7,808 nt of DNA from Rhodospirillaceae bacterium TMED167 (GTDB taxonomy: Bacteria; Pseudomonadota; Alphaproteobacteria; Rhodospirillales_A; UBA2165): the NCBI GenBank assembly GCA_002170915.1, contig NHHQ01000058.1, positions 1 through 7,808 of the forward strand, read 5' to 3'. This document shows positions 5,937-7,808 of the stretch, piece by piece (position 1 is the first letter of the stretch; every line of letters begins with the position of its first letter). Under the pieces are notes generated by a model. It did no database searches, was not told the origin of the DNA, and saw only the letters and a list, made by a program, of their open reading frames with translations. The position numbers and the translations under genes were made by a program.

Positions 5937-7151
5937 TCAACACCAAGTGGTCCTGATCCATTCCGATGGATAGTCCTCAGGATTGGGGCTCCCCGAAAAG
6001 ACCACAACCTTCGTTATGGCTGGGGGCTTTTGCACGGCTCTCAGCCGATACGGCACGCACCACATATCTGGCCAGAGCTCTGCGTCGGGTGCCATCACGG
6101 CCACCCAGTCTTGATCTCCGTTATAGCCATCAGCGATTGTTTGGGAGAAGTTCGCCCGAATGTCTGGCCGAGAACCGGTTTTCAAAAGAAACACCGACGT
6201 GTTAAAGCCCGGCACATAATCATTATCCATGATCGCAAAGTCGCTGTCATACAGCAGCAATTGATCAATATTGCCGGTCAAGACAACATCCAGATCAAAA
6301 TAGAGAAATCTCTCACCAATATCCCCCAGATCATCACGGAACAGCGATACTTTATTCCACCAGCCCTGAAATCCGTCATCCGGAAGAGGCCGGACCTCAA
6401 TGCCGTCATCAAGGCCGCTGGGATTATCTGTGAAACAGACAAATCGCAGGTCTAATTCTGAATTTCGTCGAACCATGCTGTGCAGCCGGTTGACATATTT
6501 GGGACCATATTTTGTTCCCTGTTTGACACATGCCACAGTCGCCGGAACCGTATGTATGTTGGCGGCGGTTTTCGCGCGCGGGGTAGAAAGCGCCTTCACC
6601 CGCTTGTGGCCAATCTCAGCCATTCTGTTGCCCGGTGCCATTTCATCGACTTGACTAAATTTCCGGTTGGCCTGATCAAATTTATTCTGACGCAGTAAAA
6701 TTCGCGCGAGCTGGATGTGAGGCTCTATTTCTTCGGGACCAAGCGCAATGGCCTTGATCAGAGATTTTTCAGCCTTCCCCAAATCCCCCAGAAAGTCTTG
6801 CGTCCGGCCCAGATAAAGTTGCGCGGCCTGAAGCGACGGGTTTAACCTGAGCGCTTCGCGGAAATTTTCTGCCGCTGTTTCCAATAATGAATTATCGACG
6901 TTGTGATACCCGAGCGAGAGATGAAGGTTTGGATCATTTGGCGTGAGTTCCAAAGCAGCTAAAATAAGCGCCAACGATTTTTCATCCTCACCTAACCGCT
7001 GATAGAGTTGACCAACAAACTTTTGAACGGCAGCTTCTTTAGGCAGTAAATGAGCGACCCGGTCGAGGCAGGCGACGGCCGCGTTTATTTCGCCGTGCTC
7101 GTCATGACGTAGCGCTCGGGAGAGTTCTTCATGCAGATTAATTTCAGGCAC
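5937..7151 (-). CDS. TPR-repeat protein fused to a DxD glycosyltransferase domain
   Basis: A two-part protein of 404 residues. Residues about 5-176 are tetratricopeptide repeats, four clear units at 40-74, 75-108, 109-142 and 143-176 with the usual G/A-Y-P spacing (for example FREALRLNP, AIALGPEE), plus a weaker first unit. TPRs bind protein partners. Residues about 203-404 look like a GT-A glycosyltransferase: TVACVKQGTKYG (202-213), GWWNKVSLFR (263-272), the metal- and nucleotide-binding YFDLDVVL (284-291) with the DxD motif at 286-288, IMDNDYVPGFNTSVFLL (307-323), GDQDWV (345-350) and VVVFSGSPNPEDYP (382-395). No signal or membrane segment is seen, so it is likely cytoplasmic. The start is GTG 7151, just inside an upstream in-frame TGA; only a weak GAG precedes it and no ATG is near. 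It converges on the glycosyltransferase at 5900. The TPR part may guide the enzyme to a protein acceptor such as a surface protein or flagellin; that is inference. Confidence 0.82.
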   Translation of the reverse strand: MPEINLHEELSRALRHDEHGEINAAVACLDRVAHLLPKEAAVQKFVGQLYQRLGEDEKSLALILAALELTPNDPNLHLSLGYHNVDNSLLETAAENFREALRLNPSLQAAQLYLGRTQDFLGDLGKAEKSLIKAIALGPEEIEPHIQLARILLRQNKFDQANRKFSQVDEMAPGNRMAEIGHKRVKALSTPRAKTAANIHTVPATVACVKQGTKYGPKYVNRLHSMVRRNSELDLRFVCFTDNPSGLDDGIEVRPLPDDGFQGWWNKVSLFRDDLGDIGERFLYFDLDVVLTGNIDQLLLYDSDFAIMDNDYVPGFNTSVFLLKTGSRPDIRANFSQTIADGYNGDQDWVAVMAPDAELWPDMWCVPYRLRAVQKPPAITKVVVFSGSPNPEDYPSEWIRTTWC

Positions 7152-7274
7152 TGTAATGATCTCACATCAGCTCTAAGGAGACTTATCTTGAGAACGCGCG
7201 AAACAGCTTCCGCACGAATAAGGGTTATGCCGTGCAACACAGCCCATAGGCAAACCGGGGGCTGGAGACATGGG

Positions 7275-7320
7275 AAAAGTCGAGCCGCTGAGACCACCAC
7301 ATTGAGCGGCCTCAGAGGCT
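7275..7320 (-). terminator. Probable intrinsic terminator of the FAH-family gene
   Basis: Read on the minus strand, a ten-base stem with one mismatch (AGCCTCTGAG, 7311-7320, with CTCAGCGGCT, 7283-7292) starts within the TAA stop region. It is followed by CGACTTTT, a short T-run (TTTT at 7275-7278). A competing shorter stem, GCCGCT/AGCGGC (7305-7310 with 7284-7289), shares part of it. The short T-run makes it a modest terminator, but its place right after the stop is right. Confidence 0.5.
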
Positions 7321-7808
7321 TAAGTGACCGCCACGGGGTTGCGCAGCACCCCGATTCCAGAAATTTCAAACGCCATATCTTCACCGTCACTCAGCCAATT
7401 CGGATTGTCCGAACCCATGATTGAGCCGCCTGGACTGCCGGTTGCGATCATGTCTCCCGGAGCGAGGGTCAAAAATCGGGAGATGTGGGAGATCAGATAA
7501 GGAATGTCAAAAAACATTTGATCCGTTCCCCCATCCTGCACGATATCTCCGTTTCGCCGAGTGGTAATGTGCAGAACGGAGGGGTCCGAAATTTCATCTC
7601 CCGTGACAATCCAGGGCCCCAGCGACCCACACCGGTCGAAATTCTTAACCGGGAAGTTTTGCGTGCCGGACTTCCCCCAATTACGGACCGTACCCTCATT
7701 CATGATGGTGTAGCCCATGACATGGGAGAGAGCGTGCTCCTTCTGGATATGGCGGCCGCCCGTGCCAATCACGGCGACAAGTTCGCACTCGTAATCAAGA
7801 CTGGGGCA
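7320..7808 (-). CDS. FAH-family hydrolase/isomerase (C-terminal 162 residues; start beyond window)
   Basis: The frame is open to the right window edge, so only the C-terminal part is seen. The family comprises metal-dependent enzymes that hydrolyse or decarboxylate beta-diketo or related acids, many in aromatic ring-cleavage pathways. Visible signatures are LDYECEL (residues 4-10 of the visible part) with the metal-binding E-x-E at 7 and 9, MGYTIMNEGTVRNWG (31-45), KNFDRCGSLGPW (55-66), LAPGDMIATGSPGG (115-128) and a typical end near GIGVLRNP. Glu38 sits where better-known members such as FAHD1 have the third metal-binding Asp, as in NEGSVRD-type relatives. Position 43 is Asn where those relatives have Asp. 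The GTG at 7772 is internal (Val13), not the start, because the conserved metal site lies upstream of it. The exact substrate cannot be told. The nearby CoA ligase suggests aromatic catabolism, but the two are far apart. Confidence 0.85.
   Translation of the reverse strand, partial: CPSLDYECELVAVIGTGGRHIQKEHALSHVMGYTIMNEGTVRNWGKSGTQNFPVKNFDRCGSLGPWIVTGDEISDPSVLHITTRRNGDIVQDGGTDQMFFDIPYLISHISRFLTLAPGDMIATGSPGGSIMGSDNPNWLSDGEDMAFEISGIGVLRNPVAVT

Noticed and set aside
7085..7390. Minus-strand ORF of 101 residues spanning the gap between the FAH gene and the TPR-glycosyltransferase
   Set aside because: It overlaps the ends of both genes and the terminator in another frame, and its composition is not protein-like.
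7770..7772. GTG as the start of the FAH-family gene
   Set aside because: The conserved LDYECE metal-binding segment lies upstream in the same open frame, so the true start is beyond the window.

Overview
The window looks like a chromosomal segment of a Gram-negative proteobacterium, most likely an environmental or marine alphaproteobacterium. This is inferred from the lipoprotein signal, the feruloyl-CoA synthase-type ligase, the DUF1330-type protein, the FAH-family enzyme and a roughly balanced base composition. No rRNA, tRNA, CRISPR array or intact insertion sequence was seen, so the assignment rests on protein style alone.

Left part (1-3179, all minus strand): an aryl-CoA ligase of the feruloyl-CoA synthase family whose C-terminus is cut by the window edge; a secreted, lipid-anchored alpha/beta hydrolase of dienelactone hydrolase type; and a small DUF1330-like gene broken by a single-base frameshift. 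Together they suggest use of plant-derived or other aromatic acids and esters. Right edge (7320-7808, minus strand): the C-terminal part of a fumarylacetoacetate hydrolase (FAH) family enzyme, a type that often works in aromatic ring-cleavage pathways, followed by a probable terminator.

Centre (about 3691-7151): a glycan-modification group. A putative sugar O-methyltransferase (NanM-like family) is followed after 6 bp by a glycosyltransferase with a CgeB-like group 1 C-terminal domain, both on the plus strand. Converging on them from the minus strand is a TPR-glycosyltransferase fusion, with 36 bp between the two stop codons. A joint role in building or capping a surface glycan or glycoprotein is the simplest reading. 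The target is not shown by the sequence. This group lies between genes of catabolic type, so it may be an insertion into a catabolic neighbourhood.

Between the two parts lie about 510 bp (3180-3690) with no gene I can recognise. Just before the methyltransferase is a 25-codon hydrophobic ORF whose TGA overlaps a TTG start (TTGA). It is a candidate leader peptide coupled to the methyltransferase and is the most unusual regulatory-looking feature here. I did not find clear evidence of a wholly new biological system. The strongest leads are this leader arrangement, the TPR-glycosyltransferase fusion beside the methyltransferase/glycosyltransferase pair, the broken DUF1330 gene and the unexplained spacer.
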